From NCBI GenBank assembly GCA_947846985.1, contig CANTUZ010000002.1, positions 11,267,587 through 11,331,586 of the forward strand: DNA of 64,000 nucleotides, written 5' to 3'. Below the pieces are notes generated by a model. It made no database searches and had not been told where the DNA came from. It saw only the letters and a list, made by a program, of their open reading frames with translations. Below are positions 38,716-52,074 of the stretch, piece after piece. Within the stretch, counting starts at the first letter, position 1. Each line of letters begins with the position of its first letter. A program made the translations under genes and the position numbers. This stretch comes from Fratercula arctica. Lineage: Eukaryota > Chordata > Aves > Charadriiformes > Alcidae.

Positions 38716-40539
38716 CACATTGCCCAAAATTGTCATGAAGCAAAAAGGAAAATGGAAAAGCTCCCAGATTTTACAGTAAATGTCATACGGCAGAGGAAGT
38801 TCAAAGCATGAATGATGCCTTAATAACCACCATGCACTGTATGCCTATAGCCGTGAAGAGTGTGCTCATACTGAACTTTGATTAAAATTGTATTCTGAGA
38901 AGGAACGTAATATGCAAAAGACATCTGCTCTTTACACATGCCCAGAATGAGGGAAGGTTGAGACAACCGATCAACATACACATATGGTTGCTATTAAAGT
39001 GTTATCATCTGCTAACCGTTAGCAAATAGTATCTGAAATTTCCATAGTAATATCTTATAAGTTATACTTAGACCTGGGAACATCTGCGTTACCAGCATGG
39101 TAATGTTGACTTCTAGACAGCTTCTACATTTGTTTCCAAAGAAGAGACTAAAACAGAAGAATAATATACCCAAGGAGACAGTGGATGCTTCTTTCTGTAT
39201 TTGGCTATTTACTAATAGGTTTAATATTTGAGAAAAAAAAATGCAAGGATAAATTTTTACAAGCTGCCATTTAAAATCTTGAATTTTGACAAATATATAT
39301 TACAAAGTTATATGCTAACATTAAAAGACACAAATTTAACGTAACCCAGGTGCCCAAAAAGATCTCAAATAGTGGCAGATTTAATAGAGACAATACCCTG
39401 GAGCATGATACATGTATTTACACTGAATATTTATCAACTTCTAGTGAAAAAAATGCAACTGATGGATTAAACAGTGAACAAGTCAAAACACAAGTTCTGG
39501 AAGGATGATTTTTGAGGAAGGGTTAGAAACAAATGGAAAACTCCCATCTTCAATCATTATTATTGCCCATTTGCGATGAATTAGTGGACATTTATGATCT
39601 CTATTACTTACTGAGGAAGGAAGCACTGCATTACATTCATGACTGACATCTATGTACTGAGTCATATGAAGGGAAAGCATGAAAACTATAGTCTGAAACA
39701 CAGTTTTGTAGAGTTGATTATGTGAACAGGTTCAGTTGGTTAGGACAGACGGACATCATGTGCTTAACAGCTACTAAAAAGTCTTCAGAAACTTGCACTG
39801 AGTGACCACCTTCACCTTGAAGGCAAGACTGTTCATGGGCAGCTGGTTCATTCAATTCATTTTAAGTAGTGTTTCCTACAAAAGAAACCCGGTGTATAAT
39901 AAGCTGCCCTTGGCTAGAGGAACATATCCCATCCTGGAAGCACCAAGTATGGCTAATCTGACAATTGAAACTGAGATGTGTACAAGACTTGGCACAGTTT
40001 TGAATCATACCAGCAAAAAAAATCATGAGTTCTTGCTGAGTGTATTTTGCTCCTGAGCATCTATGAGGACTGGTAGAGACTTGTCTGCAGGCTGATGAAA
40101 GCTTGATAGATGTAAATTAAAAGATTGTCTTTTGCAGTAATTAATTATTTAGATCTACATGCAGTGAAATTTTCACATGGTGCTGACAAGCGACCTTTGC
40201 AAAGGAGCCTTCAAGCAGATGCTTTGAAGCACCCAGTTCTTCTGCTCTTCAAACTTCCTGCAGCAGCCAGAAAGGAAGCGGCTCTCCAGAACGTGACAGC
40301 ATTCGCATACATGGGTCGACCAACGCTTCAGCTTCCTTACGCTAATTACCTGACTACTGTTAAAAAACTGTAAAATAGAGCTTTGTATAAAACATAAGGT
40401 TTGCCCCATATTGTAGGCATCGTGCCTTGTTCCTGCATCGTAACTTAAACAAGAAAGTCCAGAGACCCAGCAGTGTGTCAAGTGGCAACTGCTGCCACCT
40501 CTGACTGTATCATTTATGCTCTTGCATAAATGAACTTCC

Positions 40540-40561
40540 TCTAATGTTTCTCTAATGTTTC
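40540..40561. repeat. Perfect 11-bp tandem duplication
   Basis: TCTAATGTTTC occurs twice in a row. The second copy is followed by TGCAG. Confidence 0.9.
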
Positions 40562-40934
40562 TGCAGAGTTTTCAGAGGGCATCTTTCTTCGTCAGCTTAA
40601 CCTTCTGTAAGAAAAGCATTGTTTCTTCTCACTCAGTATGGACATTACTTCACACTCCTACCCCAGCCATTGGTTTAAGGTGTTGTAAGGTCCAAGAGTC
40701 ATCCAGGACTAATGAAAAGGCCAGTGCTTGACGTTTTATAACCCGAGTTGCCTACTGGAAAGATTAAATCATTTTCCAATGGGAACCATAATATTTGCAT
40801 CTCAAAAGTCTCATGCTACTGCACGTCGAGGTCACTGACGTTAGATGTTTTAGGAAGGAGATTGTTAAGGTATTTTACTCTTCTCTCCCTGCTATTGCTC
40901 TCCAGTATGGTGTTTGTTTTAAAAATCCTTTTCC

Positions 40935-40961
40935 AAAAAAAAAAAAAAAAAAAAAAAAAAA
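40935..40961. repeat. A27 homopolymer
   Basis: Longest homopolymer in the window. The 200 bp before it show no gene-like or SINE-like body, so it is not clearly a retrotransposed tail. Confidence 0.95.
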
Positions 40962-41459
40962 GTTACAGTTCCATGAAGAAGACATAAGTTGCATACCAGT
41001 ATCTTCTTTCAGAAGATATAGTCCACAAACCCACATTCAACATTTACAAGTAAGCTCTGCAGCAAACAGCATATTTTTAATATTCCACTTATTAAAAAAG
41101 ATTTGTTCATAATTTATACATCTACTTTTAAATTCTCTTTACAAGTGAGGTGGAGATCATACAGATAGAGCAACAGTGGCTTCTACAGTGTCATTTCTCA
41201 CGCAATGTTTTGAAAATATTACTCCAATGCTTTCAAACAGCAAATGCTTACAAGTCTCAGTGCAGCAGCTCGTCAGAAAAGCTGCGGCTTGCAATCACGG
41301 TTAACTGCATCCCAAACCTGCAGCGCTCCACGGACAACGCAGCCTTCCTAGGAGGCAATCTCCCCGTGTTAAACTTTTAAAACCTTTTTACCATTTTATT
41401 TTGCTTATCTCTGTGCAGCCTCAGTAGTCCTCGGTTATTTCCATTTCGGAGCAGTAAGA

Positions 41460-41473
41460 GTGGCATCTAGTGG
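41460..41473 (-). promoter_or_regulatory. Candidate CTCF motif
   Basis: The minus strand reads CCACTAGATGCCAC, again one mismatch from the core consensus at position 11, and is preceded by CTGG as in many CTCF sites. Motif match only. Confidence 0.27.
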
Positions 41474-41658
41474 CCAGTTTGGTGCTCAGGGATCGGTCCT
41501 GGAGCACACGCTTTTCACCGCCGAAATTTATTGCTTTCAGATGCATTTGACATCATCTGGAATACACAGCTCTGCAGCCACAGCCACCCTCAGTCTTCCT
41601 TATCCGTATGGCTGATAGGAAGTTTTTAAGGCAGTTATTTAAAATTAAGAAATACAAT

Positions 41659-41677
41659 AAAAAAAAAAAAAAAAAAA
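41659..41677. repeat. A19 homopolymer
   Basis: Preceded by AATACAAT, which with the run creates an AATAAA word. No recognisable retroposed sequence upstream. Confidence 0.95.
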
Positions 41678-41927
41678 GGCTAGGATAATTTTTCTCTAGA
41701 AGTAATGCCTTATTAAGACAAGTAAGCAAAGCGCATGCAGATTGTTTTAAAAAGAGTATGTGGTGGTATTCTGCTTTTGCTAGTGTGCAAGGCACAAAAC
41801 ATTGTGCAATAAAAGTAAATCCTCAACTGTAAATAAAACACAAAGCATATTTTTTGTAGATTTATGTTGTAGATTTAATAGAAGCACCCCAGGAAACAGA
41901 AAACAACAATATAAGATGTTCTAAAAT

Positions 41928-41950
41928 AAAAAAAAAAAAAAAAAAAAAAA
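41928..41950. repeat. A23 homopolymer
   Basis: Preceded by TTCTAAAAT. Third long A-run within about 1 kb. Confidence 0.95.
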
Positions 41951-44900
41951 GAATAACCAATAAGAAAATGCAGTGGATACTCTTACTAACAGTCCAGTAA
42001 ATACCCTTTTCCTCAGCTACTTAATAAACCGCTGCCTGGAAGGCAAAGCTAACTTTGTAAATTTTGCTGAAAGCCAGACCACCTAACAGTCCTATAAAAG
42101 GACTCTAACAAGATTTAATGCCTTTCCTCACATCTTTGGATGCAGATATTAAAGGAAAAAAGTGGATGACCCGTCTGCTTTTGACCAAAAAAATACCCCA
42201 AAACCTAAACCCCAAAATACATTTCTGCTGATTGGAAGACTTGGATGGGATGTTAGTGATTATAACAGTGCTAGTATTAAAAGATAAAAGCTCACATTAA
42301 CAGCAGTATTAGTTAGCTGTTGTGCAAACACTGCGATAGGGATGGGATTTGCAAAGATCCAAATCATCCCGAGGCACGTCTGAGAGCGAAGAGCTCCTCT
42401 GGGATTTACAGTCCCCTTGTCTCAAGGAGTAATTCTGACAGCAGGTTCTGGAGGACTCTGTTCTTCCTTCATCAAAAAAAGATATAACCTTCAACAAAGG
42501 GGAAATATCATTTCAGGAACTATTTCTGTGCTAGCCTGCCAATTTAAGTGGTGGATTGCAGGATCCTGAAATATTATGCACGCTTTCACTTGCAGGTTTT
42601 TCTTAAGTTACAACAGAAATATGTAAATTGTAGAGAAAGTAACTAAAAAATCCTGCTCTCTCTTGAGTACGGCAAAAGGAGGGAAGGAAAGGACGGTGAA
42701 AAAGCTAGCTACAGTTTAACAAAGCAAGAGGAGAGCAGGCTCACCATGAAAAGAAGTGCTCACCGCTTCCAAAAAGCCCCTAAGTTAGGTTATTCAGCTA
42801 AGAGAACGAGAGGTGCAGATTTCAATGCCTACTTTCTGCAATTCAGAGCACAGAAACGAACCTCAGTCCTAACAGGCCGCACGCAGGCCTCCCAGCCACA
42901 GTAATAATGGCCATGCCTTGGGAGGAAAGGGCAGGAGGGAGTCTGAGGAAAGGAAAAAGTAGAGATGAAAAGAAAGCAAGTCTTAAATTTTTGCTGCTAG
43001 AGCTAATGTTCCAGTTGAGTAATGCTTGAATAACGTGGCACTTCTTAGAGAACCAAACTTGAATTTTCCACAGCCTAGGTAACTATGTGGAATGAAAGCT
43101 GTGGGGTTTGGCTCCAAGATGAGGACAAGAAAGGAAGATAAAGCAGTGACTGAATCAACACCTTCCACATCCAGATGACCACTACAGTTTGTAAGCCACA
43201 GAAGCCATCTGCCTCTGCTTTTGATCTCATAGACAAATCCAGACTTGAGAAAACCTTTGACAAAACCCCAAGAAGCTCTAATTGTAATACATTAATAGGA
43301 ATTTCCTAAGCAAAACTACATATTCAATATTAGCTATGATATCTCTAAGAAAAAAGAGCTTGCAATCAAAATCATCTGAACAGCAATTCCTTTTTTATTT
43401 TTTTTGTCAATACTGGTATGAAAAAAAAGAGAGGAAAGACTTAAACATAAAAATCCTCCTCCAAGAGGGAAAAGACTTTAAATTCAAGTATAAGTCAAGT
43501 ATTAGTAGGCTTACAATAAAGCTATCTCTTTTTCTGTAGCATATTTAGTCACTGGACTGCAAGACTAACACGTAAGTTTATACTTGACATTGCTATCTCA
43601 GTGAGAAATCTGAGCCCTGTACCACCCCCCATCTAGAAAAAGATATTTTTTTCCAGAAGAAAGACAGAATACTGCACCAAATTCTGACCACATCACCACC
43701 AGAAAGATATGAATAAACTAGAGAGGTTCTGAGAAAAAGCAAAGAAAGGAGGTAATCACATAGGTCCTTAAGCGTTGAACTATCTGATTATGGGAAAAGC
43801 CTAGAAGTTTATGCAACCTGGTTGATTAATTATTTATGGCATTATTGGGAGAAATGGAGTGAAAAGACAAAAATGAACACTCTGAATCAGAACAAGTTTC
43901 AAGCAGAGAGAAACTATTCTGAAGCTGTTCAACTGCCTCTTGGAACAGTAATGGAGCTCCTATTGCCTGCACTGTTTAAAATTAAGCCAGAGCAATGGGG
44001 AATGATGAAACATGAACAATTCTGTTTTTACTCAATGTGCATTTATGAACAGAGGTTACTGAAGGGACTAAGAATTTATTTATGGAAGCAATGAGATGCA
44101 AATATACTAATGCTTATTTATGCACACTAATTTTCCAAGTATCACTGAGATGTACTCCAGTCACTTCAAGGATCCCCATTACGTTTTCGGTTGGTGCCAA
44201 GAACCACTTTGGTGCTGGCAATGTCTTCACTGTGTGATCAGACTGTAGCTGCTCTTGCATCTGTATTCCCAAGGCAAAAATAACTCTGCAAGGAAAGATG
44301 TTCAGCAAAACGGATTTCTGCATTAATTTTCATTTTGTATTAAAAACAAAGTAGTGAAAGTTTTAACTCATGCTGTCTAAGTGCCAAGAACTTATATTTT
44401 CAGAGTTAGTTATTACGGGTTTGCAGGAGACAGTGTTCTTGTGAAAACATGACTAATGACCATTCCATTCATATTCATCAGATGCAGCATCAAAGAGTTA
44501 GAGCAAACGTGGTTTATTTCTGACCTTTACCAAACCTGAAGCTTTCTAGATCTTTGCAGGACAATATTTATTGAGACAGCAGATTATTTTTGTAATCTGA
44601 GCTACTGAATTTATTCCTAAATGGAATTGACTTCAGACATGCATGAAATTATAGCAATAAAGATCTCCATTTTGTTCTCCAGCTGCAAAGTATTACAAAA
44701 GTTATGGAAAATTATGTTATGCCAACCTGAGCGCATCAGCAGAGATTTCAAATGCATTCCTTTATGAAAGGGAGGGGAAACCCTTATAAACCAGGGTAAC
44801 TTCACAGAGTGCTGCACCCTGTGGACTGATTAAAACTGTTTGGTGCTATCTCAGAAATCTCTGCACCTTGCTGGAGTATGAAATGTCAGCACGCCTAGAG

Positions 44901-45399
44901 AAGCCACAGCACATCAAGGTGTCTCTGGCAGCTTATGCACAGGCACTGGAAGAGCCGAGAACCTCACCTCAGACTTTGACAGAGGGATGCTAAAAGTTTC
45001 TGCTGAACAGTCTGGAGAGTGTGAAAAACCTGACAGTCTTCAAGCAAACTGTGCTTTAAAATAGGCTAATTATGATAGGTTACATACCTAGGACCACCTT
45101 ATCAGAAGCTGCAATCAGAAAAGTCTTTTCTTTCACAACGAATTAGAGGTCCGGCCACAGCTGTCCCCCCGCTGTGTGACAGAGCCTGAGCACTGCCCGT
45201 AGCTTCACTAATGTCAATAGGTGAAGGGCGTGAGACGTTACAGTCCTCCTCGCTTGGTTCAGACCCCAGCATCTGGTCTGAGACAATACCAGGGCAAAAG
45301 CACTAATAATGCTTGAGGCTATATGAACATAACAGCAAAAAGTTGGAATAAGGAGATGATGTTATTCAGTATGCAGCATTGATGAGGTCAGCGTGGGAA
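41951..45399. other. Intron sequence, no gene recognised
   Basis: Unique sequence. A small A/C-rich patch (AAAAATACCCCAAAACC) lies at about 42185-42221. No coding or RNA gene seen. Confidence 0.55.
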
Positions 45400-45500
45400 T
45401 ACAGAGTTCTGGTGTCCAAATTTTAAAACGAGCTATAAATTTTGGAAAGGACATTGAGAGAAGCAAAAGAGATTATCTACGGGCTGGAAAAAGCCCTACG
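45400..45500 (+). mobile_element. Ancient CR1-type fragment (FWCPNFK block)
   Basis: On the plus strand 45407-45427 translates as FWCPNFK, matching the FWxPHFK block upstream of LERVQRR in old CR1 families. The same frame continues for about 20 codons with a diluted KxxEKxxK...GWK pattern and one stop. The following bases to about 45620 contain weak CR1-like words (TCTATAAGTA, GCAGACAGATAAAA) but I cannot fix an end. An alignment to an old CR1 consensus would decide. Confidence 0.6.
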
Positions 45501-46100
45501 GTGAAATGCCTTTTCCAATGCAGAAATCTTCAGAACAGAGGATGATCTTTTGTCTCTATAAGTAAGCCCGCAGACAGATAAAATGATATGGGAACAGAGA
45601 TCTGGAACAGGACTGGGAGCAGTTTCAGAAGTCTTTAATTCTCCTCAGTTTTCTGTGCTACTGTTCATAACAACTTTTAAGACTTGCAATGCCTGAAATT
45701 ATGATAAAAATGGACCTGAAAAGCAAGATTTCTCTGCTTTTGCAACGGGTGCGGAGACCCCTCAACGTATGTGAAATGCGCAACCCCAAATTACTTGCTA
45801 TTTTATTCACAGAATGCATAAAACTTACATGAAATATTTAACATTTGAGCATACTTGTAAGTTGTAATGTGCTTTTTAAAATACTTTATGAAGTTAAAAG
45901 CCATTATTTAACTGGCGTTTGGGGGCGGAATTTGAGCTGCTCACAGCTTTAGATTCCCCTTCAATTTGAATGGTTAAGTACAGAAGTTGTATACTCAGCA
46001 TACATACTTCTTAAAAGAAGAGAGAATAAATAAGAATAATTTTGAACAAAGTATTCATGCTACAAAAGGAGGAAATAACAGTTCATCAAAGATGCAAAAT

Positions 46101-46123
46101 AAAAAAAAAAAAAAGAAAAAAAA
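46101..46123. repeat. A-rich tract (A14-G-A8)
   Basis: Simple A-rich run in unique sequence. Confidence 0.9.
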
Positions 46124-47676
46124 CAACTTGAAAGCCAGGACTACAGGATCAGCAAAAATACCCACTGAAATAATGTTTTACTAATGAGCTCCATACTGTA
46201 TGTTTCTAAATTTCTCCCTCATACTATATTGCTTATGAAGAGCCAGATTCTTGCTTGGGATAAGAAAACTACACAGAAAATAGAATATCTGTTTTTTATC
46301 TCTTCTTATAGTCCAGCTGAATGCTCTTCCAGGCAGAAATCATCACTATTTTTTTTTTTTAGTATGTTTTGATAGAGCTAACAAAATAGACTGCAATCCT
46401 AAATGAAGGAAAACGCCTCTACCCAAAATCTGTTATGCTGAAGCTTCTCTTGGATTACTGAAAATATTAACGCATATTTAAATAATATCGCTGAATTTAC
46501 GACACTTAGGAGATGGATAACTATTCACCTGGATCTCTGCACAAAGACCACTTAAGCGTGTCACCTCAGAGTTTCAGGCTTCTGCCGGTGCTTTTCCACT
46601 CCCCAGTTGTTCAGCCGGCCAAGCCCACACTCCCGTTGTGGCCAGCAGAAAGGTTTGCAAAGGGACAGCAGCTCCTGGGTGGTCGTATGGACATCACCAA
46701 AGACATCTCCAAAGGCAAAAACGTGAACAGAACTGCACACTCACTGGTGAAAGCATGGGGATAAACCAACATTTTAAACATGTGAGAGGAAAAAGAAAGG
46801 TGAATCCTAAGGAAGGAAAAAGCCACCAGCTTCTATCGCTAGCCATATTTCAGCACTAATTTTCCAGTCAAACAAATGCTTCTGTGATGAAATGTAATTT
46901 GGGTACACCGAATCTAGAAAGATTCCCAAGCCATGTACAGATATGAACAGTTTTTGATGCATCCAGACATTTTTGTTTAATCCACAATAGCATTTTCTCC
47001 CAAAGGCATCAAACAAAATAGTAAAATTTTTGTCTTTCAATCCAGCTTCTGCATATCTAGTAACTGCAGTAATTTTACAGTGTATATCATTTATTTCTTC
47101 ACTGTCACTAAGAGCAGGAGCCAGAGACAACTGTTAAAAATATTTGCTACTATTTTCAGTGTTTATGAATGGACAACGTAGGAACAAGACAACCCATTTC
47201 TCTCACCTCTGGAGGATCACCCTCTCAAATAAAAATGTTCCCCTCCCAAAGGGCAATCCAGAAAACAACCTGCAAATTTTAATAAATGCAAGACCTTAAA
47301 GTCAGCACCCTAAGTCTTTTGCACAAACTTCATTTGCCTCAAGGTTCACATTCTGCCTAAACCACTGACTGCTGTCATATTTGGTGCAAGTTGTTATGGG
47401 TGGAAAGATAAGCAGCAGGGCAGCAAAAAGAGGAGGTTTATCTATGGCAGCTAATCTCCTCAATCAACAGCACTCAGCTCTGCTCAACAGCCGTTGCCAA
47501 GTAACGGGGACCAGCTTTTCTTATCGGCTTCATAATGTTTCATTGACTATTCAGACTAGAATAGAAAGCTATGACACTCAGGGTTATAAGCAGCACAAAA
47601 TGAAAATGGCATATTATGTGGTATGAAGGAGAGAAATCTTTTAGTCCTCACCTTATCTGGACAGTGACTGTTATGC

Positions 47677-47773
47677 AAAAAAAAAAAAAAAAAACAAAAA
47701 AACCAAAAAAAACCAAACCAGAAAACAAAAAAAAAAAAAACAACCAAAAAAACCCCAAACCAAAAAAAAAAAA
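47677..47773. repeat. Low-complexity A/C-only tract
   Basis: About 97 bp of A-runs (18, 14 and 13 long) separated by C, CC or CCCC, with a single G at 47721 and no T. On the PTPRN2 sense strand it is T-rich with G/GG/GGGG interruptions. Confidence 0.95.
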
Positions 47774-48948
47774 CCCCTACCATTTTCTGCTCTGCTTATT
47801 TTAGTATCACAAAACAAACAGAAAAATATATCTACATAAACAAGATTATTTTTTTTTAACATTGTTGGCAGGTCCTTGGCAATTCACTCACGTTACTGAT
47901 ACCTCTTATACAGAGAGACAAGGGCTGCGCAGATCCCTATTACATTACTGAAAAGCAAGACTTTGCTGCTGATTCTAAAGCTATTGCAGCAGCTTCAATG
48001 CAGTGAGGGATGTCTTCTCACAGTAGGTGGGATATTCCTCAAGCCTTGATAACCATGACCAGAATAAGACAATCTATGCAAAACTGACAACATTACATTT
48101 CTTTAACGGTGTTATTACTTCTCTCTCCTGTCTTCATCTCTGCACAGATTCTGATTTTCTGTTCAAATACTGGTACTCTTCGTGTACTGGAGCAGGAATA
48201 GCAAAGCCTTATTGCGTCTCTTCTGATTGTGATTTTTTTAGTGTAATCACCTTTTCTGAATATCTGGCTACTAAAATTTAAATCTGGGGCCATCCTGAAT
48301 TATGATGAATTGTAACTGCCATTGTGTTTTCACGTTATAATCAGCATATACAGATTTATATCATTACCCACAACAGGAAAAAGTGGTAAATAAATAAGAG
48401 AATATGCTTAGACACATTCGCTGTATCAGAGAACCTAATGATATACTGCCCAAATTAGAAAATAAATTTGTTTACCTTTGTTCCACCCCAATGAATGATT
48501 AACCATCCCAAAGTCACCATATCCAGAGATCTACGACCTCTCAAAAATTTGTCTTTGATATATTTACCCATGCCCAGAAAAAAGAAGGAATATCCTGCAA
48601 CAAATTTTACACTTGTGGAATTCTTTGTCTTTCACACCAAGTTCAGCTTTGGATTTAAGGCAAATATTTATAAGCATCTCAGGTTGCAAGTACTTCTGAA
48701 GGATGTCGCGTTACCCAGTCTCTTTCCGCACAAACTCCAATGCACTCAGTTACTGTTAAGCACATACCTAAATTGAAATTAATTGCAAATCTCCCGGATG
48801 CTACTGGGAATATTTCCATGCTTAAAAATAACTATTTGCTTAAGCAATTGTCTCCACTGCAGCCTCAGTGTTCCATGGCTTTCTTGCTTTTCCAAAATTT
48901 TAGAAAAACCTGAAAAAATTAAAAGCAGTTGCAAAACACTGCAAGTAT

Positions 48949-48968
48949 CGTATCATATCATATCATAT
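48949..48968. repeat. Short (TATCA)n pentanucleotide repeat
   Basis: About four TATCA units (CGTATCATATCATATCATATC). Short and probably stable. Confidence 0.85.
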
Positions 48969-51186
48969 CCTTCAGGAAATTTTAAAGCCTTGCTGTATTA
49001 TGGAACCCATAGGATGAATATCATGTACTGAAGCAGAAACTTTGGCACTGAAGTTTCCTATGCAGAAAGGATTTCAAAGTACTGATTGTGCTTAGGTTGA
49101 AATGTCTTATGTGATCATGATACAGTGTGATATGGCTACGGGCTCTCTTACATTTTGAATGGGATTGATGAATTCATTTCACAAAGGCATCATTTTTGGT
49201 CTTCATTTGGTGAAAAATAACTTCTGAGATATACTCACCACACTCACTAGTAAACCTGCAGTTTTATCTAGACAATGTATTTAGGTGACCGAGAGCAGGG
49301 TTATCAACTACTCCACGTAGTCACCTCCTTCCATTTTTCATCATTAATGAGAACAGACAAATTTCAAATAAGAGAAGATATTATTTCTAAGAACAAATAA
49401 AGGGAATATTTCTTTCCGTACTAAATGGCATGAGTTTTAGGGAAAAGTGTTTTTGAATCTGATTCAATTCACCAAGGCTTGCATATGAGACTGGAGAGGT
49501 AAGTTAGAATTGTAGCTGCTGCAGGTTTCCTCCAGAACCAACAAAGAGAGAGGGGCACATGCTGAAGGTGATTTGGCTAAACTATAACCTAAATCATTAA
49601 ATTGAACAGATATGTGTCTTAATATGAATAAAGTCACAAGGCCTTGATGAATGGATTAGCCATAAACAAAAGAACAAACTATAAAAAAATCTGTGGATTC
49701 AACCTTAGCTGAGGTACTGCTATCAGTTTTCACCCAGTTTGGCTTTTCAGCTAATGAACACTACAAGGAGGTGCTACACCCACGTCAACTTGAGTTGCCT
49801 GAGTACAATAATAAAGTAAGAGAGCGTTCAAATAGAGAGATGCTGAGTTTTCTTCTATCACTCAAATAAGTAAAGTTATACATTTATTACTAATGTAAAT
49901 CTATTGACTTATCATAAATTGAATCTATCTATTTGAAATTTTATTACTATTTGAATCGTTTATGGAGCATTATTTTAACCAGTGTGATAACACACACAAA
50001 AAAAATCGTATTTCCAAATATATTCCCTTCACTACACTTCCATGTAGATATATAAACTGTAGCAAGAAACTTGAACACCAGTAATTTTGATTCTTAAGGC
50101 TTTTGCTTTTTGCTCTGACCCAGGGAGAGAGTGTTAAGTTCTCAGTCATGGAGAGGTGACAAGGTTCATTAAAAGCCAATGATGGCTTAGACAGAAAGAG
50201 GCAGAAAGTATTTCACCTTTTCATCTCAGAAGCAAATGCACCCTGACATAAATAAGAGGCCTCTTCAGCCATGACCTCATAGTGCAACACAGAAGCACTG
50301 CAAGTGATTGCAGGACTTAAGTCCCATCAAGAAAACTGCACCAGCTCCTGGGGCCAAGCAGCTGTTATTTTAGGACGTGTCCATCACCTGAAGGTGATTC
50401 TTAAAATTTTATTTCAAGAAAAACAACTAATTCACTGGCAGTTGGTAAAGAGTATCATATCTCAAAAATCTATTTAAGCTCTTTTTTAATATTTTACAGT
50501 TGTCCCTTTACTTCTGTGCCATAGCAGTAGTGACATTACTTCTGAACATTCACATCAGGATCCCTAAGGGTCAGATATTCAAGCTGAGCATACACACTTA
50601 AAAAGCAAAGGGATAACAATATCAAATAAGCATATAGAGAGAGAACCACAATTTTGTGTGCATAAAATCAGTCTTACAGCCTGTGTCATAGGCAAGCAAA
50701 TACTAATCGCAAGTGCAGATACACATTGTGATGTACCACCTAGGGAAGATGGCTAGGCCAAAATCAAGGCAGAGGTTACTGCTGTTTTGACTTCTGTCCC
50801 ACAGGGGTTCTGTCCCCAAACTGTAATTTTAAAATACCTGTCATGTTGTTTCAGTACCTTCATGTATTTGCTATCTGGAGTGGAAAGAAAGGGGAAGGAA
50901 TTAGCTTAATAGAAGCTAACAATGCTAAATAGACTTTGGAATAAAAATTTTGCAAAGCAATATGAGAAGATTCTTACTTTATATTGAGAATAAAAATCTT
51001 ATACTCAAAACAACAGGCCTGTCAGTAATTACAGAGAAAGACAGTCCCCACACAGATCCATCATTAGGCATCATTCTAGTAGAACCATTAGAAGTGCCCT
51101 CGTTTTACCTACAGGCAAAGCACTTTGCTAAGCTGCTTCCATACATTTAAGGAACTGATTTCAACAGCACTCTGGTTTGGATTTCC

Positions 51187-51203
51187 TTTTTTTTTTTTTT
51201 TTT
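51187..51203. repeat. T17 homopolymer
   Basis: Simple T-run, equal to an A-run on the PTPRN2 sense strand. Confidence 0.93.
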
Positions 51204-52074
51204 CTAAGAAGGCTTCAGAATAATTTCTACAAAACCAACATGGATCATCTTTAATTACTGCATTGCAACCATGGCTATTTAAAAACCCAGTCTCAGCAAA
51301 GTAGATGACAAACATTAATGAGCAGTAATGCACACATGGTATTGTAAATGAAAGGATAATGAAAGCAATTTATTTGAAAATTAAAATATGATTAAAAATG
51401 GCAGTCTGTACTAGGACCCAGATGCCAACAGAAAGCAACCAATGTGCAAGCAGACTGTCATTAATTTGGGAACCGTATGAAATTGCTTTCCTTTCTTTGA
51501 CAGTTTTTAATATAAAGTATCTCAACTAATAGACAGCATGAACACACTGGAAGCCACAGGACCTATGGAGATTTTTAGAAGAAATAAAGAACACTACAGG
51601 GAAAGTAACTAAGAGGAGACTTTCCGAGAGAGAGGGAAGTACATTTAGAAGATATTTCAAATTTTAGTTAGGAGGAATTACACTCTGCAAAAGTGCCTCT
51701 CCACATTGACTCTGGAGGGACTGTCAGTTCTTAACTCAGACTCAACAGAGTGCATAATCTGAGGTCGGGTGAACCTCAAGCGTATCTCCAACAGCAGGTG
51801 CTCACACCAGCACCTAATTAGGAACAGGACACTTCAGGGAAAGCCCACAAAGCATGTGCACCAGCGTTAGCTAAATGCATGCAGGGGAGGTCTAGAAGCA
51901 ATTTAACTACAACAGTGTTCTCCTTCACGTGTGTTAAGAAGCCTTTCTGAGACCATGCAAATATGTTTAGGATCTAAACTGGTTCCATCTGTACAGTGTG
52001 GGCTGCTAGTTCAAGTCTCCATCACTTCAAGGACCTCTGAACTTTGCTCCAAATCAGAGTATAGCACACCTTGC

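Larger units (their letters stand above)
47774..52074. other. Intron sequence, no gene recognised
   Basis: Unique apart from the TATCA repeat near 48.95 kb and the T17 run at 51.19 kb. Confidence 0.55.

Noticed and set aside
41340..41600. Possible CpG island or promoter
   Set aside because: Only a handful of CpGs over a short stretch; nothing like an island and no transcript start signals.
47556..47862. Phe/Trp-rich minus-strand frames
   Set aside because: Translation of the A/C tract; low-complexity artefact.
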